From assembly GCA_963737745.1 (NCBI GenBank), contig CAVTTR010000007.1:744001-808000 (forward strand): a stretch of DNA of 64,000 nucleotides. The letters are read 5' to 3'. Positions 36,946 to 46,493 of this stretch are shown here, in pieces (positions within the stretch are counted from its first letter, which is position 1; each line of letters starts with the position of its first letter). This DNA comes from Bog-473 sp963737745 (lineage in GTDB: Bacteria; Actinomycetota; Acidimicrobiia; Acidimicrobiales; RAAP-2). Both the position numbers and the translations under genes were made by a program. The notes beneath the pieces were generated by a model. That model was not told the origin of the DNA. It did not search any database and saw only the letters and a program-made list of their open reading frames with translations.

Positions 36946-36960
36946 GCACCCTCTTTGGCG
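36921..36960. terminator. Bidirectional terminator hairpin between zur and the propeller gene
   Basis: An 11-bp perfect inverted repeat (CGCCAAAGAGG / CCTCTTTGGCG) encloses the last codons and stop of zur. The opposite-strand gene ends 13 nt further on, so one hairpin can serve both convergent transcripts. Confidence 0.75.
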
Positions 36961-36972
36961 TAATCAGAAGAC

Positions 36973-39643
36973 CTAGCCGATCCCGACGATCGGCTTGTTG
37001 AGGTGCGTGCCACCCTCAGAGCCGCTGAAGGCCGCATCGCCGAAGCTGAAGATTCCTCCATCGGAGGCGACGAGCCAATAACCCAGTCCATCGGGCGTGG
37101 CTTTGATTCCAACAATCGGCTGGTTGAGGTGTGTACCGCCCTCGGAGCCGACGAAGGCCGCGTCGCCGAAGCTGAAGATTCCTCCATCGGAGGCGACGAG
37201 CCAATAACCCTTACCCGTGGGCGTGCTGGCGATACCGACGATCGGCTTGTTGAGGTGTGTGCCACCCTCAGAGCCGACGAAGGCCGCGTCACCGAAGCTG
37301 AAGATTCCGCCGTCGGAGGCGACGAGCCAGTAACCCTTACCCGTGGGCGTGCTGGCGATACCGACGATCGGCTTGTTGAGGTGTGTGCCACCCTCAGAGC
37401 CGAAGAAGGCCGCGTCACCGAAGCTGAAGATTCCGCCGTCGGAGGCGACGAGCCAGTAACCCATGACCATCGGGGGTTGAAGCCATCCCCACGATGGGCG
37501 AGTTGAGGTGTGTCCCACCTTCGGAGCCGAAGAACCCGGCATTACCAAAGCTGAAGATTCCGCCGTCGGAGGCAACTTCCCAGTAACCCAGTCCACCAGG
37601 GGTTGAAGCCATCCCCACGATGGGCGAGTTGAGGTGTGTCCCACCTTCGGAGCCGAAGAACCCAGCTAGCCCGAAGGTGAAGATTCCCCCGTCGGAGGCC
37701 ACAAGCGAGTAACCGGTCGTCGCCGCGGGAGCCGGTGTCGGTGTCGGTGTGGTGTGGGTGTGGGTGTTGGGTGTTGTCGATGTCGCGGACACGCCGAACA
37801 CGGTGCCGGTGATCTGGGCCAGCGTCGGGCTACTGGTGGAGCTCAGCGTCACGGCAGCGCACGGCGGCGGGCCTAAGGTCGAAAGTCGGCGCAGGCGTCA
37901 CTGCCTGCCATGCTCCAACCCCGCCGTTTGCAGCGATATTGAACCACTCAAGACCGTTGCCCCCGCTTAGATTGCAGTCAGTAACGACTACTGACGAAAA
38001 CGCGTTGCCAGTAGAGAGGTGGACGTCGAAGTATTCGCCAGAGGAAGTGAACGTGGGCGCCGCAGCCGGATCAAAACCGTATTGGGCAACGGTCAGCGCG
38101 CCCACTCCAGCGCCGCTCGCCGTAGTGCCTGCATTCGTCGTGGTAGCCGTTCCCCCGGACTGTGCTGGAGATCGCGCTGGTTGAACTGGTCGCACCGGCG
38201 GGCGGTGTGGGAGCGATCGGCGTTGGTGGTGCCGACCCGGACGTCACGAACGCCACGGTAGGTGAAGCGGAGGTGATGGCGGCACCCCCAATCGTGCCTG
38301 TGATGGTGGCGGTTCCAACCGTTGTCGGCGAGGTCAGCGTGGCTGTGTAGGTGCCGTTGCCATTCGGTGTCACAGCACTCAGGACGCCGGCAGAACTGAG
38401 AGCGTCACCGTGCCGCCGTTCGCTGTGAGGTTATTCCCGTGGGCGTCCTTTGCCTGGACCGTGATAGTCGACATGGATGATCCATTGTCAAGGATCGCTG
38501 TCGGACTCGCGGCAATGGTTGTGATTGCTGGGGAAGCAGGTCCGGCAATGAACCCGACGGTGGGTGCGATGGACGTAATCGGGGCGCCCCCAATCGTGCC
38601 AGTGATGGTGGCTGTACCGACCGTTGTCGGCGAGGTCAGCGTGGCCGTGTAGGTGCCGTTCTCCATTCGGTGTCACGGCACTCAGGATGCCGGCAGAACT
38701 GAGAGCGTCACCGTGCCGCCGTTCGCCGTGAGGTTATTGCCGTTGGCGTCCTTGGCCTGAACGGTGACGGTCGATGTCGTTATCCCGTTGGCGACAATCG
38801 GGCTCGGAGTGGCAGTAATGGTCGTGATTGCTGGGGAGGCAGGTCCGGCAATGAAGGCCGACGGTGGGTGAAGCTGAGGTGATCGCAGCGCCGGCAATGG
38901 TGCCAGTGATGGTGGCGGTACTGACCAGTCGTGGGCGAGGTCAGCGTGGCGGTGTAGGTGCCATTCGCCATTCGCCGTCACAGCACTCAGGGTGCCGGCG
39001 GAACTGGAGAGCGTCACCGTGCCGCCGTTCGCTGTGAGGTTATTGCCGTTGGCGTCCTTGGCTTGAACGGTGACGGTCGACGTGGATATTGCGTTGGCAA
39101 TAATCGGGCTCGCGAGTCGGCAGAGATTGTCGTGATAGCTGGGGAAGCGGGTCCAGCGACAATCGTGTACGGGGGGCTGTTGACAGGAGTACGCGTCCGC
39201 TGTCGTAGCTGACACTTATCACGGTCGACGCCACGCAGCGGTTGGGTTGACCGCCGTTGTAAGCCGGCCCGCCACCACGGTTACTTGTGTGGAGTTAGCA
39301 ACCGCCACGGGCGTTGCGATCACGATTCCGGAATGCCGGAAGATACTGGAGTGGCAGTGACCAACGTGCCATTCACCGAATAGTCGGAGGCTGCTGTGGG
39401 AAACGAAGTTCCGGAAGGACCAAGGAGGGTTATTGAATCTCCGATATTCAGCGCTCCGGTCGTGCTCGTCGTGAACATGCGATCGAGTACGTGGACTGAA
39501 ATCCTGCGGTGCGCGGGATTCGGCGTCGCGGTTAACCGAGTGACCAGGGTGGTCGCGGACGCTCCTGGCGTCAAGATCATGAATGAGGCACCAAGTGCCA
39601 GGACAGCAGCAACCGCGAATTTCTGAACCAGACGAATACGCAA
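36973..39643 (-). pseudogene. Secreted Ig-like and GYWLVASDGG-repeat protein, broken by several frame changes
   Basis: TTG 39643, preceded by AAGGAGA at 7 nt, opens a signal peptide (LRIRLVQKFAVAAVLALGASFMILTPGASA). The chain then has an N-terminal beta domain, three to four Ig-like Big_1 repeats (GTYTATLTSPTTVGTATITGTIGGA; NGGTVTLS), and a domain with EYFDVHLSTGNAFSSVV. A Thr/Pro hinge follows, then six GYWLVASDGGIFSFGDAAF-type repeats with GSEGGTHLNxPIVGIAxTP between them, ending in TAG at 36973. Shifts are visible near 37465, 37850, 38100, 38380, 38680, 39000, 39200 and 39330. The six C-terminal repeats are nearly identical to one another. Likely a cell-surface protein if intact. Confidence 0.75.
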
Positions 39644-39789
39644 AGCGAGGTCTCCTTCTAGGGAGGGACCTCTTGGTCTGAGCCCCACAAATCCAGGACA
39701 GCGTTGTCCGGCGCTGTCCTTGCCCTTTGCGTTGGACTTCAAACAACAACTGCTGACATCCCTATTGCGAGCCTCACTGGAAGGCACAA

Positions 39790-40650
39790 GTGCCAGCGGT
39801 GCCTCGGCTCGATAGCGTGATGCTCGTGGGTGGGGACGAGAGGGTTCGTTTTTTGGATTGGCCGGAGTCGGCCTCCCTGGGGGTCGCAATAGCAATCACC
39901 ACTCGGCACGGCGGCGTATCCGAAGGCGTCCATGGCTCTCTCAACATGGGACTGCACGTGGGCGATGACCCGCAGCGAGTGGTCGAGAATCGGCGGAGGG
40001 CCGCCCGAGCCTTCGGAGTTGAGCTGGAGAGCATTGTCTTCGCCGAGCAAGTGCATGGAGCGAATGCGACTGTCGTAGGCCAGGTCGAGCGGGGTCGGGG
40101 AACGTTGCAGATGGACGATGCCATCCCCTCCACCGACATCCTCGTCACGACTTCGCTGAATACGACGCTCGCCATCCTCGTCGCCGACTGCGTCCCGATA
40201 GCCCTGCTCGATCCCGAACGAGGCGTGTTGGCGGTGGTCCACGCCGGCTGGAGAGGAACTGCCGCCGGGGTCAGTCACCGCGCCCTCGAGACGATGTGCG
40301 CGTTAGGGGCCCAACCCGAGCGGCTCGTCGCTTTCATTGGGCCTGGCGTGCACCCGGCCCGCTACGAGGTGGACGAAGAGGTTCACGACGCCCTGGCCCA
40401 GGCCGTTGCCCCGCATGCCCTCGCGGCCGAGGTGGCACGCCCGTCCGGAGCTGGGCGGTGGCGCGTCGACCTCATGGCAGCCAACTATCAGCAGCTGGCG
40501 CTGGCCGGGGTGGCGCCCGGCCACATTTTCGACTGCGGAGTCACGACCGCCGACGACGACTACTTCAGCGATCGCGCCGCGCGACCTTGCGGGAGGTTCG
40601 CCCTGCTCGCACGCCTTACCGAGTCTGCGGGGGTCATGGCCCCGTCGTAA
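39790..40650 (+). CDS. pgeF: Peptidoglycan editing factor PgeF (laccase-domain, YfiH family)
   Basis: Cu-oxidase_4/YfiH family enzyme. The 286 residues hold the metal-ligand pattern: AEQVHGANATVV (His), VADCVPIALLD (Cys), VVHAGWRGTAAG (His), and C-terminal DDDYFS. In E. coli this family removes wrongly built UDP-MurNAc-L-Ser; related proteins act on purine nucleosides. GTG 39790 has GGAAGG 5 nt upstream. It stands directly before murL and murD2, so a peptidoglycan role is well supported here by context. Confidence 0.88.
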   Translation: MPAVPRLDSVMLVGGDERVRFLDWPESASLGVAIAITTRHGGVSEGVHGSLNMGLHVGDDPQRVVENRRRAARAFGVELESIVFAEQVHGANATVVGQVERGRGTLQMDDAIPSTDILVTTSLNTTLAILVADCVPIALLDPERGVLAVVHAGWRGTAAGVSHRALETMCALGAQPERLVAFIGPGVHPARYEVDEEVHDALAQAVAPHALAAEVARPSGAGRWRVDLMAANYQQLALAGVAPGHIFDCGVTTADDDYFSDRAARPCGRFALLARLTESAGVMAPS

Positions 40651-40666
40651 CTCCAGGCCCCATAGC

Positions 40667-42178
40667 ATGGGGCGCCCGATGCCACCTGCCCTGCAAAGAG
40701 CCGAAAGCTTCTCGTACGACGGCTACAGCCTCGATCCGACCCTGGGTGAGGTCCATTGCACCTATTCGACGGGCGGTTACTCGTTCACAGAGCGCTACAT
40801 CTTCGGGCCTGAAGGCGACTGGAGTGACCCAGCGGTTGAAGCCGCCGTGAGGATCTTGTACCTCATGGCTGGGGTCTCGTATTACAAAACCAGGGCGGCG
40901 CGGGTCATTGACCTCGGTCCAACCGCAACGACGGCGCAGGAGCGTTCCTTCCTCCACCAGTATTTCGTCGATGGCCTGGGGGAGTTCGCATTTCGCAACG
41001 ACCTCGACCTGGACGATCTCTCGCTGGTCGGGCTCAATACCTCTGACCCTGTCTCCCTCGAATACGCTCCCACCGCGCCGCGCCCGCTGATTCCCTTCGG
41101 CGGGGGCATCGACTCCATCGTGACGGTGAGTGCGCTACGGAAAAAGAGCCCCCGACAGGCGGTGGCTCCGGACGCGGCCCTTTGCATCGTTCATCCCCCC
41201 GAGGAGCACTTTGCTGCCATCGAGGAGGCGGCGGCGGTGACTGGATTGCCGGTCAGGCGCGTTGCGCGCAAGATCGACTCACAGCTCCGGCAACCCCAAA
41301 GGCGCGGCCTCTTCAATGGTCACGTTCCGATCACAGCGGTCATTACGGCCACGGCGCTCGTGGCGGCGGTCCTCGATCGACGAGATGCGGTGGTGCTCTC
41401 CAATGAGTGGTCGGCGTCGGCACCCACCCTCGTCCATGAGGGACGCCCCATCAATCACCAGTGGTCCAAGAGCATCGACTTCGAAGAAGGTTTCGCCCAA
41501 ATGGTGGCCGGCGCTCTCGGGCCCCGCATTTCCGTCTTTTCCTACCTGCGCGGACGAAGCGAGTTGTGGGTGGCCCAACAGTTCGCCCAGCTGAAGGAGT
41601 TCCACGCCGTCTTCCGAAGCTGCAATCGCGCCTTTCACCAAAGCCCGGCCGAACGTCTCGATCAGTGGTGCGGAACCTGCGACAAGTGCTGCTTCATCGA
41701 CCTCATCTTGTCCCCGTTCATGGATGTGGCTGACCTCCGGAGCGTCTTCAATGGGCGCGAACCGCTCGACGACCCCACGCTCGAAGCGCGCTTCGAGACT
41801 TTGCTCGGGCTCACACCTGAGCTCCGGCCCTTCGAGTGCGTGGGAGACGTAGGCGAATGCCGCGCCGCCGTCCGCCTGGCGGCGAATCGCCCCGATCGCC
41901 AACACACGCGTCTGCTCCAAGCGCTGAGAACCGCAGTCGACGCCTCGAGCGCTTCGCCTCGAGACAACGGCTACCACGAGGCCGAAGGGCTTCTCGCTCC
42001 GATGGGGCCTCATTTCATACCTGACCGTTATGCCCCCGCTGATCTCCTGGTCCGCGCTCGCTCAGCGCGTCGGTCGGCCTATGGGGCCTCGGAGTCGAGG
42101 GAAAGGCCAGCCTCCGTCGCCTTGAGGCAATGGGGATTGTCCCGATCCTGGTGGACGACGTACCCACGGCCACCGTGA
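40667..42178 (+). CDS. murL: UDP-MurNAc-L-Ala-L-Glu epimerase MurL
   Basis: Converts the terminal L-Glu of UDP-MurNAc-L-Ala-L-Glu to D-Glu, replacing glutamate racemase (activity known from Xanthomonas oryzae). The sequence shows an ATP-pyrophosphatase-like loop FGGGIDSIVTV at residues 144-154, IVHPPEEH, VVLSNEWSASAP, and a cysteine cluster CGTCDKCC at 335-342, all typical of the family. ATG 40667 or 40679 can serve as start. The raw frame runs to 42178, overlapping murD2 by about 150 nt. If the single-base error proposed in murD2 is removed, MurL would instead stop near 42126. It lies between pgeF and murD2. Confidence 0.88.
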   Translation: MGRPMPPALQRAESFSYDGYSLDPTLGEVHCTYSTGGYSFTERYIFGPEGDWSDPAVEAAVRILYLMAGVSYYKTRAARVIDLGPTATTAQERSFLHQYFVDGLGEFAFRNDLDLDDLSLVGLNTSDPVSLEYAPTAPRPLIPFGGGIDSIVTVSALRKKSPRQAVAPDAALCIVHPPEEHFAAIEEAAAVTGLPVRRVARKIDSQLRQPQRRGLFNGHVPITAVITATALVAAVLDRRDAVVLSNEWSASAPTLVHEGRPINHQWSKSIDFEEGFAQMVAGALGPRISVFSYLRGRSELWVAQQFAQLKEFHAVFRSCNRAFHQSPAERLDQWCGTCDKCCFIDLILSPFMDVADLRSVFNGREPLDDPTLEARFETLLGLTPELRPFECVGDVGECRAAVRLAANRPDRQHTRLLQALRTAVDASSASPRDNGYHEAEGLLAPMGPHFIPDRYAPADLLVRARSARRSAYGASESRERPASVALRQWGLSRSWWTTYPRPP

Positions 42179-43365
42179 CGGGCGGCCTGCCGGTGCTGCG
42201 CACGGCCGAGGATGGACTGAGGACCCTTCTGACCTGCGATGTTGTCATCAAGAGCCCCGGGATTAGTCGCTATCGCCCCGAGGTCGCTCAACTCGAGCGG
42301 ACGGGCATACCAGTGCGAAGCGGCCTGGGGCTCTGGCTCGAAGATGTCCCCCTCGAACGGGTCACGTGCATCACGGGCACCAAGGGCAAGAGCACCACGA
42401 CGGCCATCGCGGGCCATCTCCTCACACAACTGGGCTACAACACCAAGGTGGGCGGCAACATCGGGCAACCGCCCTGGGATCCATCATCCGATGGCGAGCC
42501 CGACTTCTGGGTCATAGAGACATCGAGTTATCAGGTGCCCGATCTCACCAATGGTCCGCCCGTTGTTGCCGTGACGTCGCTGTCACCGGACCACCTGGAT
42601 TGGCACGGTTCAGTCGAGCAGTACTACGCCGACAAACTCTCCCTCTGCACCAAACCCGGTGTACACCGGGCAGTCGCCGACGGCTCGAACATGACCTTAC
42701 GCATGCACGCGGATGCGATGGGCGACCATGTCCAGTGGGTGGACGCCGGCGATCCCCAATTTGGCGGCTCGTGGGTGCGGGCCCTGGGCCTGCGGGGCGA
42801 GCACAACGTTCGTAATGCCGCCATGGCGCGTGCCGTGCTCGTGGCCATGAACGTGGCTGAAGCCAGCGACGAGGGCCAAATGGTGGCGGCGGCCGAAGGC
42901 TTCCATGGTCTCCCGAGCCGCTGCTATTCCATCGGAAGCGTCGGCTCGGTGGAATTCGTCGACGACAGCCTGTCGACGAACGTGCTCCCAGCCCAGGCCG
43001 CACTGGATGCGTACGAAGACCGCCCCATCGCCCTCCTGGTCGGCGGGCATGACCGCGGACTCGACTACGCCCCTCTGGGGCAGGCCGTGGCCCGACGTGC
43101 CCTTTCCACGGTTGTCGTCACCATGCCGAGCAACGGCCCGCGTATCGGCAGCGCCATTCGAGACGTCGCGGGCGATGCAGTCGAGGTGATCGACGCCGCT
43201 GACCTCAACGAGGCCGTGGCTCACGCCTTCGAGTGGGCCCGGAGCGCCGGTGGCGGTGTGGTGCTGCTCTCGCCGGCCGCCCCCAGCTTCGGGCGCTTTG
43301 CCGACTATCGCGCCCGCGGCCAGGCCTTCGCCCTGGCGGCGGCCGAGTGCGGGCCCCTCATCTGA
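42030..43365 (+). CDS. murD2: UDP-MurNAc-L-alanine:L-glutamate ligase MurD2, with an apparent frameshift near the start
   Basis: Mur ligase that adds glutamate to UDP-MurNAc-L-Ala; next to murL it should use L-Glu. From ATG 42030 the sequence reads MPPLISWSALAQRVG. One base must be skipped at 42069-42077 to reach LWGLGVEGKASLRRLEAMG, the nucleotide-sugar binding region. The rest is intact: VIKSPGISRY, the ATP loop CITGTKGKSTTTA, GGNIGQPPW, VIETSSYQ, SPDHLDWHGS and FVDDSLSTN. The C-terminal domain is complete (LLSPAAPSFGRF). Without repair, translation would have to start at ATG 42130, losing the N-terminal Rossmann start. Confidence 0.88.
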
Positions 43366-43368
43366 CTT

Positions 43369-44028
43369 TCAGCAGGTGGCGGTGGTTGTGGCGAGTGCTT
43401 CTCGCTCGCTGAGGAATTCCCACCACACGTCAGCGGCCACCTTCGCCGCCGCACGCACGTGCGCCGGGTCCGCCTCCAGGGCGGCCAGGGCGTCGACCGA
43501 CCAGTTGGCGTGCGTCACTTCTTGGGTCGTGTGCACATCCCAGAATCGGGTGCCTTCTGCATCCATCCCGTAGTGACGCCGGAGGCCGTCCGCTTTGGAG
43601 GCGGCAATGTCGGCCGCCTGTACCTCGTACGCCGCCACCATGGCCAGAGCTGACACCGGGTCCGCGATGGAGGCACCGCGCACCGCCCGCAACAAAGCTG
43701 ACGTGGCCTCAGTCGGTCCGGCAACATCCGCTGCCCCGGCGGCCCGGGCGAAGGATTCGAACAACGTGACGTGGGAATCGGGCACGCCGAGCTCGTCGGC
43801 CAGGTTGGACTCGACCAGGGTGCGGGCAGGACCATCGGGCAGGCCATGTGCGATGGCGCCCAGCGTGACCGGAAGGGCCTGCTCAATGAGGCGGTACTGC
43901 TCGGCGTAGGCGGCCAACTCGCCTTCGCCCAGGGTCCCCGCTTCCCAGCGCTGGTAGAAGGGGTGGGTCAGAAGCTGGCGACCGGCCAGGGCGTCGTCCA
44001 GCGCTTCTCGGATCGGCTCAGTGTGCAT
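43369..44028 (-). CDS. TenA/PqqC/CADD-like iron redox protein
   Basis: A 219-residue helical protein from ATG 44028 of the haem-oxygenase-like fold. HPFYQRWEAGTLGEGELAAYAEQYR, LVESNLADELGVPDSHVTLFESFA, AYEVQAADIAASKADGLRRHYG and FWDVHTTQEVTHANWS follow the CADD pattern, with glutamates and histidines placed to bind two metals. CADD proteins in Chlamydia make p-aminobenzoate by sacrificing a side chain. That role would complement the fol genes in this window, but other PqqC-like oxidases are possible. It is convergent with murD2 (3 nt between stops). Confidence 0.7.
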   Translation of the reverse strand: MHTEPIREALDDALAGRQLLTHPFYQRWEAGTLGEGELAAYAEQYRLIEQALPVTLGAIAHGLPDGPARTLVESNLADELGVPDSHVTLFESFARAAGAADVAGPTEATSALLRAVRGASIADPVSALAMVAAYEVQAADIAASKADGLRRHYGMDAEGTRFWDVHTTQEVTHANWSVDALAALEADPAHVRAAAKVAADVWWEFLSEREALATTTATC

Positions 44029-44159
44029 GGCGCACAATATCCCGCCTTGGTCGGCACCCGGTAGTAGCGCACCTGACAGAGCGCTGGGCACGACCAGGGC
44101 CGCTCTCGGGCCTCCGAGCCGTCCGGTCAGAATCGGTCGAGTTTCCTATATCCTCACCC

Positions 44160-44181
44160 GATGACATCCTTTGATGACATC
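44160..44181 (+). repeat. Direct repeat GATGACATC x2 upstream of the MFS/TetR operon
   Basis: Two copies of GATGACATC, with start-to-start spacing of 13 nt, lie about 30 nt before the ribosome site of the MFS gene. They could be an operator for the TetR protein of the operon. The spacing is not a multiple of 10.5, and the TetR class usually prefers inverted repeats. Confidence 0.5.
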
Positions 44182-44212
44182 TCGGAGACGAGCACGAGAC
44201 GGAGGTAGATCG

Positions 44213-45775
44213 TTGGCCTCACCGCCCGAAAGCGGTGCCCAGAACACGGGAGCGCTCGATCAGCGGAGCACTCGCTACCGCCTTTTGGTCCCGACGCTGG
44301 TCATGTCCGGCTCGTTGATGGCGATCGTGTCCAGTCTGGGTGCACCCCTCATTGGCACCCTGGCCGCCGCTGACCATGTGTCGTTGAGCACTGGGGAGTG
44401 GATGCTCACCATCACCTTGTTGACCGGCGCCTTGGTAACGCCGATCATGGGGCGTCTGGCCGACGGGCCGCGCCAGCGAGACGTGGTCCTCTTCGCCCTG
44501 GGCTCCGTGGTGGTCGGCTGCGTGGTGGCCGCAGTGTCGAACAAGTTCATCGAACTCCTCGTTGGTCGAGGCCTTCAGGGGTTCGGTCTCGGCATGCTCC
44601 CCGTCGCCATGGCCATCGCCCGGAGGCACCTCCCCGGGGAGAAGAGCCGCAGAACGGTGGCCACGCTGTCGATCACAACCGCCATCGGCGTCGGACTCGG
44701 GTATCCGGTGACGTCCCTGATCGCCGAGGTGTTCGATTGGCGAGCCGCCTACTGGTTCGGCGCCATCACTGTGGCCACCGCATTGGTGCTGTCCGCCGTG
44801 ATCCTCCCTCCCCGCTCCGACGTTCCCTCTCGCCGCTTGGACACCGTCGGCGCCGGCGTCCTCTGCCTCTTCGTCATCGCCATATCGCTGGTGTTGAGCG
44901 AAGGCGACGGGTGGGGGTGGACCTCAGGACGCTCGCTCGGCTTGTTGGCTGCCGCCGCAGCTCTTCTCGCCATATGGATCCCCTATGAGCTGCGCTTCGC
45001 CGACCCCCTCGTGGACCTGCGGCATGTTCGGCACCGGGCGGTACTCACCGCCGATATCTCGGGGTTTTTCATCAGCGCCGGTATGTACATCTTCCTTCCC
45101 ACGGTCGTGGTCTTCTCGCAGATTCCGGTGGCACGGGGCTACGGTTTCGGCGCCTCGATCGAGGTTTCGGGACTGATCCTGGTGCCGCTGTCGTTCTTCA
45201 GCTTCCTGGCCAGCCGCATCCTCGTCATTTACGAACGATGGTTCGGGGCTAGGAGCATGATCCCGCTCGGCTCGCTCGTCTTTGCCGCCTCAGCCGCCTT
45301 CTTCGCCTTGGAGCACCGCTCCCTGTGGGAGGCATTCTTCGCGGCCGGGCTCGCCGGACTGGCCATTGGCTTCACCAGCGGCGCGATGCCCGGGTTCATC
45401 CTGCGCGCGGTGTCCAACGAGGAGACGGGCAGCGCCACCGGCTTCTACCAGGTCGTGCGGAGCATCGGGCTGACACTGGGTAGCGCCGTGAGTTCCGCCG
45501 TCCTCATGGCCCACACCCCTCGGGGCCAGTCCCTCCCGAACGCCGCCGGCTTCCGTGACACGCTCTTCATCGGGGCGGGCGTGGGGGTTCTCACGGCCGT
45601 TGTGAGCTTCGTCCTGCCCGGCCGGACGGTGCAGCAGCGACGCTCCCTCACGGGCGACGAGAGCCACCAACTGGCTGAGATCATGGCGGAGGAGGCCGAG
45701 TTAGCCGGCGCCGGCTTGGTGCTGGCCGAGGCCGAGGGAGAAAATCCCGTCCGTTCGCACGGAGAGACGCCATGA
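44213..45775 (+). CDS. MFS multidrug exporter
   Basis: Membrane pump of 520 residues. TTG 44213 is chosen because GGAGGT lies 6 nt upstream; other in-frame starts at 44171 and 44174 lack this. Twelve or more helices are visible, for example LVPTLVMSGSLMAIVSSLGAPLIG, with the MFS loop GRLADGPRQRDV, and GRGLQGFGLGMLPVAMAI. The long form with FGASIEVSGLILVPLSF suggests the 14-helix DHA2 drug:proton antiporters. Its stop overlaps the TetR start (ATGA), so it is probably controlled by that repressor. Confidence 0.88.
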   Translation: MASPPESGAQNTGALDQRSTRYRLLVPTLVMSGSLMAIVSSLGAPLIGTLAAADHVSLSTGEWMLTITLLTGALVTPIMGRLADGPRQRDVVLFALGSVVVGCVVAAVSNKFIELLVGRGLQGFGLGMLPVAMAIARRHLPGEKSRRTVATLSITTAIGVGLGYPVTSLIAEVFDWRAAYWFGAITVATALVLSAVILPPRSDVPSRRLDTVGAGVLCLFVIAISLVLSEGDGWGWTSGRSLGLLAAAAALLAIWIPYELRFADPLVDLRHVRHRAVLTADISGFFISAGMYIFLPTVVVFSQIPVARGYGFGASIEVSGLILVPLSFFSFLASRILVIYERWFGARSMIPLGSLVFAASAAFFALEHRSLWEAFFAAGLAGLAIGFTSGAMPGFILRAVSNEETGSATGFYQVVRSIGLTLGSAVSSAVLMAHTPRGQSLPNAAGFRDTLFIGAGVGVLTAVVSFVLPGRTVQQRRSLTGDESHQLAEIMAEEAELAGAGLVLAEAEGENPVRSHGETP

Positions 45776-46388
45776 ACGTGTCCCATGAGACCCCCAAAAA
45801 GGACGTGGTCGTTCCGAAGACCGCTCGCGTCCGTGACGCCGTCGCCAGCAAAGAGTCGCTTCTCCGAGCAGCCCAGGAGCTGTTCGGTCAACGTGGGTTC
45901 GAGCGCACGACCATCCGGGACATCGGCGAGCGGGCCGGCGTCGACGCGGCGCTGATCGCTCGCTACTTCGGCAGCAAGTCAGATCTTTATTTCGCCGCTG
46001 TGGCGGCGGAGGACGCCCGGGAAGAACACCCAGGAGGTTCGAAGGCCTGCGACCGTTGGCGGACGCCACGGTGTCCAAAGCTGACCGCCACGGGCCCGGG
46101 CCGATTATGCAGGCGCTCGTGCGGCTCGATGCGTCCGACGAAATCCGGGGCGCCGCACTACAAAGAGTCCGGAGGCGACTCATCGAGCCGTTGGAAGTCG
46201 ACATGATCGAGCGCGGTATGGACCGTCCCGAACTGCGGGCCCAGGTGGCCGTGGCGGCGATGTTGGGCATCACCCTCTCTCGATCGCTCGGCTGGTTCGA
46301 GGAGATGCGAGCAGTGCCCAAGGACGAACTGGTCGACCTCATCGAGCAGGCGCTCCACGAGGTCATCGGCACCGCGGCAGAGAGTTAG
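45772..46388 (+). CDS. TetR-family repressor, with an apparent frameshift
   Basis: The N-terminal DNA-binding domain is full: ASKESLLRAAQELFGQRGFERTTIRDIGERAGVDAALIARYFGSKSDLYFAAVA. After AAEDAREEH the frame must be changed by a missing base near 46025-46040. The remainder (LRPLADATVSKAD, RRLIEPLEVDMIERG, AVAAMLGITLSRSLGWFEEMRA) forms the ligand-binding helices of a TetR_C domain. The protein would be about 205 residues. It overlaps the MFS pump gene and likely represses it. If the shift is real, only a short DNA-binding fragment is made and the pump could be deregulated. Confidence 0.82.
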
Positions 46389-46453
46389 ACCCACCTGGAC
46401 TGGCCTGATGATGAGCGACGTCTTCCTGCGGCCCACGTCGTCATGTCACTGAC

Positions 46454-46465
46454 GTATACGTATAC
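46454..46465 (+). promoter_or_regulatory. Perfect palindrome GTATACGTATAC, candidate operator
   Basis: The 12-bp element is at once a perfect palindrome and a tandem repeat of GTATAC. It is strikingly AT-rich for this genome and stands 28 nt before the start of an RHH-type protein gene. RHH proteins typically bind such short repeated half-sites to repress their own genes. Confidence 0.6.
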
Positions 46466-46493
46466 TTGGATTTCCACCACTTGAGGGGCCACC

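Noticed and set aside
40337..40666. A longer N-terminus for MurL running into pgeF
   Set aside because: The extra residues overlap pgeF in another phase and look non-native; the ATG at 40667 or 40679 fits the family start.
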